Origin: Oxytricha trifallax
Lineage: Eukaryota > Ciliophora > Spirotrichea > Sporadotrichida > Oxytrichidae
DNA length: 64,000 nucleotides
Reading direction: 5' to 3'
Assembly (NCBI GenBank): GCA_000711775.1
Contig: ARYC01017749.1
Location: 1-64,000 of the forward strand
Both the position numbers and the translations under genes were made by a program. The notes beneath the pieces were generated by a model. The model was not told the origin of the DNA. It was given only the letters and a program-made list of their open reading frames with translations, and did no database searches. Each line of letters starts with the position of its first letter. Within the stretch, counting starts at the first letter, position 1. Shown one piece after another: positions 47,018-58,795 of this stretch.

Positions 47018-48082
47018 TCATTCGTTTAAATCTAAAACTTATTTATAAACATTCATTCTTCCCTTTCTCGCACAAATTTTTGTCTTATCTACGCTCACTC
47101 TCTTACAGCTGCTTTGAATCAAGTCTACTGTATCGATGGGCAAGTCGTGCATAAGATGATACAGCAGAAGCTTCTTGTAGTGAGTCTTTATTTAACTCCA
47201 GTAGAATTCTATTCCATTAAATTAAGGGCTGTAAGGAACGTTGTATACAGGAGTTATGTTTAGGTCTTCATAAGCTTTCTTAGACTCCTTAGTCTTATGA
47301 ACTGATAGGTTATCAACAAACAGGATGATCTCTTGGTTGCTATACTTCTCTCTGAGCTTATGTAGGAACTCTATATACTACTCTCGCTTAATAGAGCGAG
47401 GGTGAATCACATAACTCTCTAAGCCTGAATCTTCACTTATACCAGCTAAAATTGCATGAGTGACTACCTTTACTTTTTAGTCATAAACTTCTATGTTATC
47501 ATACTTCTTGTACCATGACTTATTAATAAAAGTGTTGAACGTAAACACAGCTTCATCTGCATGTATGAACTTGATGTTATTATCAATAGCTCTCTGCATT
47601 TAATCATATATATAGTTTAAATTATTACTATAAAATGGCACTGTAAAATCAATCACTCTCTTAACTCTGTTGACAGTCTTGAAAGTAATACCGTTTCGTC
47701 TATAAATATTGGCTATAGTCTAAGGAGAGATACGCATGTCTGGAAACTTGCGATGAAACATGACAGCTCGTTAGTCAAGAGGAAAGTGAGCCCAATACTT
47801 TAATGTCTTAGAGTCACAGAGATAGTCAATATGGACCTGTGAGAACTTTTATTTTCTTGCAGGATGTTTTCAAGAGCCTGAGTTATAATGTTAAACAGCT
47901 AACAAGCAATGATACCTAACGGTTGGGGCACTCTTGTGTAGGAGTCTTGCTATGGCTGTATAATTCAACACTGGTTTGACTTAGTCTATATTAAAACTTG
48001 TACCATACCGAAGCTTAAGCAGTAAATCTAAATATTACTCATCATAAATAGACCCTAGATTTCGCTAATTTCTATTTCTCAT
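47018..48082 (-). pseudogene. TBE C 42-kDa transposase, TGA at codon 71
   Basis: Minus-strand ATG 48082 to TGA 47020-47018, 355 codons, same length as A and B. Same DDE motifs as copy B (HADEAVFTFN, LFVDNLSVHKT, YSPQFNGIEFYW). A TGA occurs at 47872-47870, codon 71, the same codon as in copy B. I saw no other break. Confidence 0.92.
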
Positions 48083-48187
48083 TTTGAAAATTGGCCTAAT
48101 TTCTCTACTAACCCCAATAAGACCCCAACTATACCCTACAAATCAAAGCACTTATAAACCTCACTAAGGGGTTTTGGGGTTTTGAAT

Positions 48188-48627
48188 GATATAATATACC
48201 TTGATAAACTATAGTAGTCGAGTATAAGACACTCTGGTAGATTCTTTGCTGAGAGGTAAAAAAATTAACTAACCATAAAAGACTCTAAGTTGACATATTT
48301 TATGAGAATTTTAAACATTTATAGTAAATTAAAATACTCCTAATGAAGTTTTGTTTCTCTAGGAGGTCCTCCAAATCAAGTTTGAACTTAATTTGGAGGA
48401 CCTCCTAAAATAATTAAACATTATTAGGAGCAATTTAATGGAGATAGATTGATAAAAATGGAAATCAATCTGTGAAACTTGGAGCAAGTTTTTCAATGCT
48501 TCTCCGTATATCTTTTCAAGGTTGACCTCCAGTAGGTCCTCCCTATTTAGTAGTAAGATTTTAATAAACTTAGAATGGATATCCATAATTTTAAATTTCA
48601 TTAACATTTCTAGAAAGAGGAAGCAAG
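48188..48627. promoter_or_regulatory. Former divergent spacer of TBE D with long palindrome
   Basis: 48356-48408 is an inverted repeat: AGGAGGTCCTCCAAAT on the left and ATTTGGAGGACCTCCT on the right, each half itself containing AGGAGGTCCTCC. It lies upstream of the 22-kDa gene where other copies carry different iterated motifs. Confidence 0.6.
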
Positions 48628-49417
48628 ATGGAGTCTATGAATGATGCAATGAAGAGAATTTAATCTCAAGATTTAATAGGAAAATTTCGAAGTAAAGAGG
48701 ACCTTTATAGATATTTGGTATAGCAAGGTAAGTTCTTAAGTAAGATTAATAAATCCATTATAGTTGAATTGTTCTTGCCAACTTAGGAGGGAACTAAAAT
48801 CTCATTCTTAAAAGCCTTACTTAGTGAAGAGAAAAAAGCTTTTAAGTCTAATGAAATTAGGATGATAGAGATACCTAACTACCCTGAAATATCAGTGACA
48901 AACCTATATGACGATGCTATGAGTGATCCAGAAGTAGCTCTCTACCTTCCATCAAAGCTACAGCTCTCAAATAAGTTGCCAGAGAGAAACTTCTTCTTTG
49001 GTGTTCTTGCAACTCTGAAACCTGAGTACTTAAATGAAGTTATTTAAGAAGCTCATAAGAAACGCTACAGCATCTCTCCTGAAGAAAAAGAGAAGCAAGG
49101 TATTAAAATAAGTGATACCTGGCTGTAGGAACTTTAAAAGCATCCTTTCATCTCAAGTAAGCTTAGTCTTCTAACTTTATAGAAAAACCTGGTACTGCTA
49201 TATACTTGATGAAAGAGCGCAGCAAATTAAACAGAGAGAGAAAGTCTCAAGTAAAACATGAATTGAGTAAGAGGCTCTTCAAAGATTTATAAAAGCCAGA
49301 AGAGATGAACATAGATGCAGGGGCTGGCACTAAGAGAAGAAACATAGGCCCAAGCAAGCCTTAAGAGGAAGAAAAGAAAGAGAAGCTAAATCCTTTTACG
49401 GCAAATTTAATGTGTGA
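48628..49417 (+). pseudogene. TBE D 22-kDa protein gene
   Basis: ATG 48628 (MESMNDAMKRIQSQDL). The first two thirds are open, including VALYLPSKLQLSNKLPERN and FFGVLATLKPEYLNEVI. The frame then changes near 49170, and the tail (RRNIGPSKPQEEEKKEK) follows in another frame, ending at about 49415-49417. Divergent in sequence from B and C. Function unknown. Confidence 0.82.
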
Positions 49418-49423
49418 ACTTAT

Positions 49424-50892
49424 TCATTCGTTTAAATCTAAAACTTATTTATAAACAAAAAATCTCCCTTCTCTTGTACATACTTTAGCTTTCTCATCGC
49501 TGACTCTCTTAGCAGCACTCTTAATAAAATCGACTGTATCTATCTTTAAATCATGCATCGGATGGTAGAGCAGCAATTTCTTATAATGACCTTTCAATAA
49601 CCCCCAATATAATTCAATTCCATTGAATTAAGGGCTGTAAGGAACATTAAATACAGGTGTTCTATTTAGCCTTTCATATTCCTTTCTTGAGTCTTTAGGT
49701 TTATGAACTGACAAGTTAACAACGAATAGAATATTCTCTTAGTCAGCGTACTTATCTTTGACTTATTGCAAGAACTTAATATATTGTAGGAAGACATTTG
49801 ATTTGGGAAAAAAAATTATAATTAATAAATTAAATCATTAAATTCGTGGCAGTTAACTTTCTGGAAACCCTTATAATATTGTACTTGATCGATAGGGAAT
49901 TCAAAATTAGCTGGACTTTACTATTGGTGGTACCCCTCTATCGCATTCCTGAAGCGAGTTAACTGGACTTTAATTTTGGCATTAAAAACACTAAACAAAT
50001 CACCAAAAATTAAAGTTGATTTATCTCGCTTCAGGAATGCGATAGAGTGGTACCGCCAATAGTGGAGTCCAGCTAATTTTGAATTCCCTTTCGATCAAGT
50101 ATCATATTGTCTAGGTTTCCAGAAAGTTAACTGCCACGAATTTAATGATTTAATTTATTAATTATAATTATTTTTCCCAAATCAAATGTATTCCTACAAT
50201 ATTATTCAGTCTTTATAGAACGAGGGTGAATAACATAAGTCTCGAGGTCCCTATCTTCACTTATTTCACAAAAAATGGCATGAGTTCACACCTTAACTTT
50301 TTAGTTATAAATTTCTATATTACTATACCTCTTGTACCAAGACCTTGATTTAAAGGTATTGAATGTAAATACAGCTTCATCAGCGTGTATGAACTTTATA
50401 TTATGCTCTTAAGACCTCTGCATTTAATCGAATATATAATTTAAATTAGTCTTATAAAATGGAACATTAAAGTCAATCACTCTCTTAATGCGATTGACTG
50501 TCTTGTAAGATATTCCGTTCTTTTTATATATGTTAGCTATCGATTAAGCAGATATGTGAAGCTCAGGAAATTGGCGATGAAACATCACAGCCCTCTAGGC
50601 TAGAGAGAAATGAGCCCAGTATTTAAGAGCCTTATCATTAATAAGATAGTCAATATGATGCTGCTAAAATTTTAAGGGTCTCTTAGGCTTAGAATTAAGA
50701 TGATATCTCTTTAAATTCAATCCTAATAGACAGTGAGATCTAACAGTAGCAGGAGATTTATGGAGCAGCCTTGCTATAGATGTATAATAATAGAACAGGC
50801 TTGAGTTATTCACTATATTCATCACATCCATAACTCAACTTAAACAATAAATCTATATACTCACTGTCATAAACTGACCCTAGACCTCGCAT
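49424..50892 (-). pseudogene. TBE D transposase, interrupted by a MITE
   Basis: Minus-strand ATG 50892 (MRGLGSVYDSEY) to TGA 49426-49424. A frameshift occurs near 50790, and TGA replaces a conserved Val codon near 50292 (KVKV before, THAIF after). A 412-bp MITE splits the gene after RSIKTEQ. Catalytic segments HADEAVFTFNTF, SVHKPKDS and YSPQFNGIELYW remain readable. A dead copy. Confidence 0.88.
49786..50197. mobile_element. 412-bp foldback MITE inserted in TBE D transposase
   Basis: Ends GTAGGAA and TTCCTAC with inverted repeats of about 170 bp (49786-49957 and about 50025-50197) around a 60-bp centre. Shared blocks include ACATTTGATTTGGGAAAA, AAATTCGTGGCAGTTAACTT and CTCGCTTCAGGAATGCGATAG. 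Flanks AATATATT and AATATTATT suggest a duplicated AT-rich target. No coding capacity. A diverged copy lies at 63130-63495. Confidence 0.9.
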
Positions 50893-50934
50893 ATACTCTC
50901 TTAAATTACTAATATACAAACATTAAACCCTTAG

Positions 50935-52490
50935 ATAATCCGGTTGTTGATACCGAGACGTCCCAGGAAAATCAGGACGTCACAAGATTATGAGGACGTC
51001 CCAGGATCACCAGGACGTCCCAGGTGACACCAGGACGTCCTAAACACATCAGGACGTCCCAACATCATCAGTATGTCCTAGGATTACCAGGACGTCCCAG
51101 AATATATATTAGTTAAAAAAATAAAAATTACTATTTCTTTTAAATATAAATTCTTATTAATTATAAATAATAATCAAAGAAATGTTACTTGAAAAAAGGT
51201 TAATATAATAAACCTATTCATTTATATAAGATTTTTTATATTGCTGAAATACATTTAATTTTATAAAATATGTTTTTTTTAAATCAAATATAAATTAGAA
51301 AATTTATCATACAAATTTTCCAATGTGTGTATTTTATTTTAAATTTAATATTACTATAGTTAAATATAAAGCTTTAATAAATATGAATGTTTTTAGTATT
51401 GTTATATAAAAAAAAAGTTATAATAACCAATTAATTTTATGAATAATAGTTGATAAATACATGTTACATGCACTATTTTTTAATGTAAGATGCAAGATAA
51501 AATATTTTAATTATAATTAGTTTTTCCAATTCTAATATATTTCGGTAATCAAAAATAGGGAAAATTAATCATTTATTTAATTGTAAAAAATATCTTGTTT
51601 AGAAATATCATATAAATAATTAATAATCTAATAAAAAAATTAAATATTGTACAAAAATATTATTATCAATAATTAAAGAATTGCATTAAGCCTTATTTTT
51701 ATTTTTATTGGGAAATTCTTTATTAATTTTGAATTTATTTTATTTATAATTAGAGTACAGAATGCCATACTTTAGATATATTTATTTATAATTTCTTTAT
51801 TTTAAATAAATAAAAATTAATTATTTTCTTAATTTTTAAGTCTCATTCATTTGTACACGACTATGTAAAAGAAAGCTATTTTGCTCAAGCTTTAATTAGG
51901 TCTTAATAATTCTTCTAACATCACAAAAATAATAATTTGCATATTCACCACATATTTGAAATATGAATATTTAATTATATATAATCAAAAGTTTCACTAA
52001 AATTTCTAATATAAGGAAAATAATTAAACAGGATCGCAATACTTTCAAAGTGTATGTATTAGGACAATAATATTTTAAACCGTTTTCAATAATTTATCAG
52101 TGCGATATTAGTCACTATCACAATCAAAAAAGCACAATATAAATATATTTTTTGATAAAGTATACTTGAAAAGGAGTCATGATTAGAATTTCAAACGATA
52201 AATATTAATTGATAGTATGTCACATCTTTATAAACTATGTACTATGTGATCTTGTATGATTTTTTATTAAAATGATTCCATGTGTATTTATATTAATTAA
52301 TTATTAACGTTTAAATATTGTTTTTTTCACTTATTCATACATAACACTTTTAAAAAGTTTTTTCAGAGGAGTTGACTCCGATTCTTCAAAAAGTGCTAAC
52401 GCCTCTTGACCACTCATGTTAATTATTTTAATTTGTTATATAAGTATGGGCTCTTTGTCCTTCCTAATACCGTTTGGTGTAACACCCCTT
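50935..52490. other. Insertion of about 1.5 kb splitting the right terminal repeat of TBE D
   Basis: Comparison with D's left end (GGGTTTAACG after TTAGTGCATACTTT) shows extra DNA between 50932 and about 52490. It contains a GACGTC minisatellite at its left edge and otherwise AT-rich sequence without a gene. I see no clear terminal repeats, so its nature is unknown. Confidence 0.55.
50952..51110 (+). repeat. Minisatellite of 19-20-bp units with AGGACGTCCCA
   Basis: Eight imperfect units, each AGGACGTCC followed by 8-11 variable bases. The core GACGTC is self-complementary. It stands out as GC-rich in AT-rich DNA. The spacer bases vary more than the core, so the core seems selected or copied. 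Confidence 0.88.
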
Positions 52491-52639
52491 GACCCGATAA
52501 ACCCTTTAAAAGTATGCACTAATTGTCGACATTTATCAATCAAAAACTCAATCAAACTACTTAAAGGGTTTTGGGGTTTTGATTCATCAATTAATACAAT
52601 TGATTGGTCCCATATATTTAAGAAGTCTTGATTTTCAAG

Positions 52640-54546
52640 TCAATTTTCAAAAAATTTTGAGTTAAATAAAAACTTCTGCTTTTTTCTCATACTGATTGAC
52701 ATCAATGTTAAGACTTAGGTTAGTCACAAGTTATTCGAATCTCTTTTCATCTCTTAGAATCAATTGATCTTTTTTTCAATTATAAAGACTGGAGATTGAG
52801 AGGACTTAGCAAACAGAGCTGCTAGAGTTGAGTATAATAAAGTCTTCTTACCATTCTCAACCCCAAAGTTAATGAAATTAAATTTAGAGTCTTCTCAGAG
52901 TAAGAAATTCAAAGCCAACTTTTATAAAGAAAGAAAGTAAAAACCCATTAACTGCATAAGCCTTAAAATCTAATTTGACATTCAAAATGCTTTTTCTTGC
53001 ATAACCTACAAGATCTCTTTAAGAGAATTGCAGTCTTTATTGAGCATCTTGGATTAGTTTAAAAGTCTACGCTAATCTTCCTCATTCAAGCCTACAGTTT
53101 TATTAGGAACATGCAAGAGTTAATTTAGTTTTGTAAAGTCTGCTCTGAGACAATCTTAGATTATATCTCTTCTTTGTCCAACGCTCTTCTCTTAATAGAT
53201 ATTAGCAAGATTCTTTCCTTAATCAGATATATTATCTAATTTAATTACCCAAAGCGGGTTTCTCAGTTTCAATTCTTGTGAAAGCTATTATAGATAGAGG
53301 GTTAAATCTTTTTGGTCTATAAAGTCCCATTTCTGAACAAATTTCCCCATTCGTATTAATAGAATGTTCTGTTTCTAATAGGAGGATGCTTTTGAAAGAG
53401 CGCAGATTTAGATGAAATCTCCAACAACATTTATAGGCACATGTCGAATCAGTATCATGCCTTAATCTTCTTTTGTATTTAAATAAATAGCTTGCTCAGG
53501 CAGAGAAACTTGTTTGGAATCAATCTTACTGCTTAAGAATCAATCTTAAACTATTGAAATATTCCTATCATCAAAGGAATAATACCAATATTAGTCTTAT
53601 CAAGCTTGGACAACTTATCTTGGAATTTTTTAAGGCAGGCCGCTTATTTATAAATAAGTAATTTGATAAGCCTAAGGGTTGTTCAGTGTTTGGTCTCTAT
53701 GCCAGTAAGATTAATGGACTCTTCAATTTCAATAATTTCATATCTATAGTAGAGCAACGATGAAACAAATAGCCTAGTCTTAATCTTGAGATTTACTTAT
53801 GCTCTTTGGTTAAGCTCGTAAATCTTTCTAAACATATACTTACAGAAATTCTCTCAGCAAGCACTTATGAGATTCTGAAGAAACTCTAATAAAATTTAAC
53901 TATTTTCGGTTAAACAACTTCCAAATAAACTCTTGCCTTTCATTTGGCTTGAGTATCATATACACTCTAATATTTTTGAAAGTTAACTCTGATTGTATCA
54001 TTGCTCCGTAATTTACTTGATCATTAAGTGAATCCCTATGATCATAGATAAATTGCTGCTCGCCTACATAATTCCTATCCTCGCTCCCACTCTTTGATAT
54101 GGCCAACAAGCTCTTTTAAATGTTTAATTTATGCATCCTTTACTGATTTAGCGGTACTCTATGTTGTTGTGTTGTTTTGTTTAATATAAATTTGCTTATA
54201 AACTTTGCCAAATCTCTCGATCCAATAAGAAGCTTGAACTCCTTTAGTTCTAGAATTTTACTGATGTCATGGTTGTGAACTGGCAGTATATCGCTTTTTC
54301 AATTAATTCTGGGTATTCAGCTCCTTCATGCCTAGATTTTCTCCCTCTTTTGCTTATTGTCTGGTAAGCTTCATTGCTTTGGTGTATTTATGTCTAAGAT
54401 GAAATGGAACTTTATAGTTCTGCTTTGTTATGATAATCATGATCATTCAAGGTTTAAGAATAATCTTTGATGATAGACTCTGGACAATCTTCTTCTTTAT
54501 GTGAATTATTGGATGTTACAAGCTGGGCGGGTTGTAAAAGGCTCAT
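52640..54546 (-). pseudogene. Second SecA-like gene, truncated by TBE D
   Basis: Minus strand, ATG 54546 (MSLLQPAQLVTSNN). A frameshift near 54300 leads to a long frame with VHNHDISKILELKEFK and DLAKFISKFILNK, aligning loosely with the N-terminal half of the gene at 14684-18088. Near 52860 it reads FNFINFGVENGKKTLLY (Walker A region, one residue longer than GIGNGKT), then SPVFIIEKK and, in the next frame, DQLILRDEKRFEQLV, parallel to KNEHLVQRDFKRYQRV of the first copy. Similarity ends at about 52640, next to the TBE D end, so the DEAD and C-terminal parts are missing. A dead paralogue. Confidence 0.75.
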
Positions 54547-54617
54547 GATTTAGGTGGCTAATTTAAGTGACTTAAATATTTAAAATTAATAGTCTTTATT
54601 AATAAAGGCGCTCTCAT

Positions 54618-55490
54618 TCTTATTAATAAAATATATAAGAAAAAGGTAAATTGAGATATAGTGAATCAACTTTAAAATTATATATATTCAAACATCCACT
54701 TATTTGATATTTATTTAAATAAAATTTAATTTTTATAAGCCTTAAAGTATTTAAGACTTATAATTGTGAAAATTATACTTTTTACATTTATCTTCTTAAA
54801 ATTACTCTATAAAAACGTACAGTTCTTAGATGTACATAGTAGATGATTATACTTATTTGGTAACTGCACTTGTTATATAATGTACAGATAGATTATTATT
54901 TGCGCTTTTTATTTAAGTGCTTCCCCTCATTTATCCTATGAATTCACTGTTGTGTTCTAAACATTTTGCTTGCCTATCCCATCTTAGTATCTCTATTCTC
55001 ATCATTTAAACACATGATATTCCTGTAGTCTTGATCAAAAGTACTCTGAATGCCGAACTGTGCTGCGCTATGAACTTTATTCTTTATGCAAAAGGGTACC
55101 CAAATTCTTTTGGCTGAAACATAATTTTGTAAAGAGTGCTTCTGTGCGCAGCACTATTTCAAAATTAATTCTGCCAGTGTTTTAGATGATCAATCTTTTG
55201 GGGTGATATTTTTATTTATTGCACAACATAAGAGCAAAATTATGTATTCTCAATATGTGAAAAGAGTTGAGGTAGCTCTAACCATTTCTTTTACACTAAT
55301 ATTTACTAAAATGATTTAATAAATGAATCAAAATAAACCTAATCTTTGACAAAATCAATTTTGGAAACTAATATATTAAATTTTATATAAATAAATATCA
55401 AATAAGTGGCTGTTTGAATATATATAATTTTAAAGTTGATTTACTTTATCTCAATTTACCTTTTTTCTTATATATTTTATTAATATTCTT
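54618..55490. mobile_element. 870-bp unit with 115-bp inverted repeats
   Basis: 54618-54741 and 55366-55490 are inverted copies (for example AAGGTAAATTGAGATA, TTATATATATTCAAACA and CCACTTATTTGATATTTATTT). The 620 bp between them are less AT-rich and hold the coding stretch below. Could be a small transposon, or an IES-flanked segment. Confidence 0.7.
54944..55188 (-). other. Coding stretch inside the inverted-repeat unit
   Basis: Minus strand, open from about 55188 to TGA 54946-54944, about 80 codons: SSKTLAELILKQ, KHSLQNYVSAKRIWVPF, SAAQFGIQSTFDQDYRN, MCLNDENRDTKMGQ. No start codon at its beginning, so it is a fragment. Family unknown. Confidence 0.45.
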
Positions 55491-55559
55491 AATTGCTTAT
55501 TGCAATTCTTAACTAAAATATCGCCATACTTCGAGTCCTTTCTCTCATTATATATATAT

Positions 55560-55733
55560 ATATATCTTGGAAATTCTTTTGAGAAGCGAGCTATTCTCAT
55601 CTGGGATTAAGGTAATCCTTTAGATAAAATTCAAATTTTCATGAGTTGCCTTAGATTGTTGGGCTACATCTAAACAAGAGTTAAAAAACCATAGACTATT
55701 GAGAATTCCAGTGGCAGGTTTTACTTAAAATGA
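55560..55733 (+). other. Coding island (MDS-like)
   Basis: A frame free of TGA reads FEKRAILIWDQGNPLDK, IFMSCLRLLGYIQTR, and NSSGRFYLK to TGA 55731-55733. It follows a TA microsatellite. Family unknown. Confidence 0.4.
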
Positions 55734-55955
55734 CAAGGACCGTAAATGGTTATTGATCTTATATAGCGACTATATTATTATCAGGATGTAAATCCATTCT
55801 TTAAAAGTTCCTCTTTGGCATTCAATTAAATAGAATTTTTATAAATGGAAAAGTGAGCAATGTATGCTCTTTCGGGCTATTTAAGAACCATAAAGACAAC
55901 TTAATGGTAACAAAATAATTAATCCTAGCTTAATAAAATTAAATTTAACAATTAT

Positions 55956-56258
55956 ATGGCAGACTCTCCTGAACTAAAGCATCATTCAATAACGATAAAA
56001 GATCAGAATAAAATATTTAGATTGAGTTATCTGAAGTGATTAATTCAAGGAAAAGTACTAATTTATAATGAGAAAGGAATAATGCTTTTGGACTTATTGT
56101 CTTAATTTCTATTAGATTACTTAAATATTCATTTTTTTGAATTCAATTTGTCTAATAATTTGACTCATGAGGTTTTATAACTAATATGTAGTCTTTAATT
56201 CTCTACAAGACGAGGTTTTTGTGAGGTCATTTTAGTATTGTAGGATATGATTTTTTGA
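55956..56258 (+). pseudogene. Small ORF with one in-frame TGA, or MDS pair
   Basis: ATG 55956 to TGA 56256-56258, 100 codons: MADSPELKHHSITIKDQ, IFRLSYLK, TGA at 56037-56039, then LIQGKVLIYNEKGIMLL and FSTRRGFCEVILVLQDM. Protein-like on both sides of the stop. It may be two segments joined differently in the macronucleus. No family recognised. Confidence 0.4.
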
Positions 56259-56259
56259 A

Positions 56260-58615
56260 ATTTTAGAAATTAAAAAAGTCAAAAAGTCATTTTAAAAATT
56301 ATCTCAAAATTCTCTTAAATATATTAAATTCAATTGAAAATTAAATTTTTGTCTTCAATAAGAGGCTCTGAATTGAACGGGAACATGGTTTAAAATGAGT
56401 TTTCTAGAATTGCCGAAATCTACAAAAATTTAAGTAAATATTTGCATATTTCTAAAATCTCAAAATGGATCATTCTGCCACTGCGAGCATATTTCTTACT
56501 TCTCAGGGTCCTAAGTACACCAGAAAGATGCAGAGTTTATGTATTAACAGGAAAAACATAAAATAAAAATTTATAAAATAATCCTTTACCTTTAAAGAGC
56601 TGCTTTTATGAAATTTATCTTTCATTTTTATATATATATATATATATATGAATAAATCTGCAATGAATAATATGCAAACATGTCGTAATTTTTAAGCAAT
56701 TTCTTACTTTAATGAGTTTAAATACTCTTGTTTTTAGTATTTTTAATTATTTTTAAAATTGATTTTATTTTAACCTATAAGAATATATCGTTATTATGAT
56801 GCAATTTTAGCTTAATAATTTTTTTTATAATTTCTCCTATAATTTTATAAATTTGTGATAATGATTTCCTAATAGATACTAATTGATTATTTTTTCTTTA
56901 ATTTTGAGTGTCTTGTAATGAATAAATTTACAATTTCAAAACAAAAGTAAATTATTAACATTAAAAGATAGACAGAAAGTAAGAAATAAAGAAAATACTA
57001 ATTCAAATTAGAAATTTTTACCCATTCCACACTAATTCTTTTTCGTTTTTAGTTATTTAATATTTTTTTGTTTTAATTTAAGAGTTGATTGAAATTTTAT
57101 TTCAAAAATTCACGCAAAATATTTTTAAATATAATGTTAATCATAGATAAATATTTAATTAAATTGGAAGAATTATAGATAATACATAGGTGATTATAAA
57201 TAAAATGTTATCTTATTTATATTTATTTTATTTCATTTTTTATCCAATTATCTCACTAACCTATTAAAATAAATAAAGAACATTTTTAAATTCATAATTG
57301 AATATATCATAATTGAAAAAGCATATGGATTTTTTATAAATCAAATCTATTGCTTTAAATATATATTGTGAATTTTACTCTAAAGTAAATAATTTATATA
57401 TATATAAGTGTAATTTATGAAATAAGGAAAACTATACGATTAATTGGTCTATATGTTATTAAAGTGTATTTAATTATAGTTATGAATGGTGAAATTTATA
57501 AGTTAATGAATTTTAATGCGTCTGATATTTAATGGTAATACAAACATTTATTCCTTTTTTTATGATTAAAATTCTTAAGTCAATTAATTTAAATTAGAGT
57601 CACTTAAAGAAACTAAAGAAATGTTTTTATGTCTGATAAAAAAAGAATATTGTTCATAGAAAAAACTTGAGAAAAATGAATCAGATAATTTCAGCTAGGA
57701 AATTGAAAATTGTGGACATATACCTTTCCTCCATGAAAATAATCTGCTATATTATCTCTTTTCATTGCGAAAGTATTTAATTTTAAAATCATTAAAGCAG
57801 CCAATTAATTTTATTTTTATTTTAAAAATATTAAATTTTGTCTTGAATGATATAAAGTAAGTTTCTCTTCTTTTTCTAAAAACATTTGTATTATAAATGA
57901 TAATTTTAACTTAACTTGTTTTTCAGCATTTCTTTTATTATTTCAATTGCTTATTATTATTTTATTTGCAATGACTAAATAGTGTTAAAATAGAATTTGT
58001 AATATCAACTAACACAGTAATTATAGTTTTTTTCCGAAATTATTATAATTATTTTTATTTATCCTTTCATTTTTCCTTTTATCATTATTTTATGAAGAAG
58101 ATTTGGATAAATAATCAGAAGTATTATATAGATTGATATTCAAATAGACAGCATTTTTGTGAAATAATTTATAATCAAAGCTTATTTATACTTGATCTTT
58201 GCAGATAATTAAATTGAAAATGTTAATTAAAATTCTGTTAATATTAAAATTATTACTCTTAATTATTCATATTTCGATTTATAAATGCCGGAATTGTTGC
58301 AACTATATATGTTAGACTTCTTGTAATTTCTTAGACATACGGGTAGTGATTTAGTTAATGAATCCTCAATCAACTACCATGAAGTTAAAATATTTAAATT
58401 AAGGTATATTACAAATAATATTATATTTATTATTAAAATAACAAATAATATTTTATAAATCTATAAGCATTATATTTTGTATCTTTAATAACTTTGTTTG
58501 ATTTATTATATCATTAACTTTTATTAAATCTGAATTACTAGTTGAGTTTATCATAAACATAGTTATTTATCAGTGAATAGACAGTACTTATCAATTTTAT
58601 TTGTTAAAATTAAGC
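56260..58615. other. Long AT-rich stretch
   Basis: Very AT-rich. A TA microsatellite lies at about 56630-56650. No gene, RNA or dispersed repeat that I can support. Confidence 0.5.
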
Positions 58616-58635
58616 ACCTAGCTGACATTTTTTCA

Positions 58636-58795
58636 TTTGACAGAGAGAAATTGCTTAGATTTATTCGCACTGTTGAATTAGCTTATTAGAGGGTACCTAG
58701 AAGATTTCACTGTTGTCTTAACTTCAACTTGGAGACTGCATCGTTGTTTGTTGAACTCAGTCTACAATTTTATCCTCGATAGTAATGACCATTGC
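58636..58795 (+). other. Coding island (MDS-like)
   Basis: One frame reads FDREKLLRFIRTVELAYQ, VPRRFHCCLNFNLE and LFVELSLQFYPR before TGA. The first part faintly recalls the opening of cyclic-nucleotide phosphodiesterase domains, but the HN...H metal motif does not follow, so I do not assign it. GC-rich DNA continues to about 58970. Confidence 0.4.

Larger units (their letters stand above)
44102..48184. mobile_element. TBE copy C, 4.08 kb, nested in TBE D, best preserved
   Basis: Ends are exact CAAAACCCCAAAACCCC repeats with AAT duplications at 44099-44101 and 48185-48187. The terminal repeats match those of copy B. The kinase gene is intact, and the transposase is the full 355 codons, with an internal TGA at codon 71 shared with copy B. 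Insertion into D shows C moved later than D. Confidence 0.96.
42462..52581. mobile_element. TBE copy D, old and interrupted by three insertions
   Basis: Left end CAAAACCCCAAACTC and right end GGGTTTTGGGGTTTTG form inverted repeats sharing AGTAGTTTGATTGAGTTTTT and TTAGTGCATACTTT. The inner part of the right repeat (about 50890-50932) is split from its tip by about 1.5 kb. TBE C (44102-48184) and a MITE (49786-50197) are also inserted. Flanking triplets are AAT on the left and ATT on the right, so they are not an identical target duplication. Kinase, 22-kDa and transposase genes diverge from those of A, B and C. Confidence 0.9.

Noticed and set aside
50952-51110. CRISPR-like array
   Set aside because: Units are only 19-20 bp, with no long repeat/spacer alternation, no cas genes, and a eukaryotic nuclear context. 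A minisatellite fits.
58636-58795. Cyclic-nucleotide phosphodiesterase domain
   Set aside because: Only the opening helix is vaguely similar. The histidine/aspartate metal motifs are not found in any frame downstream.
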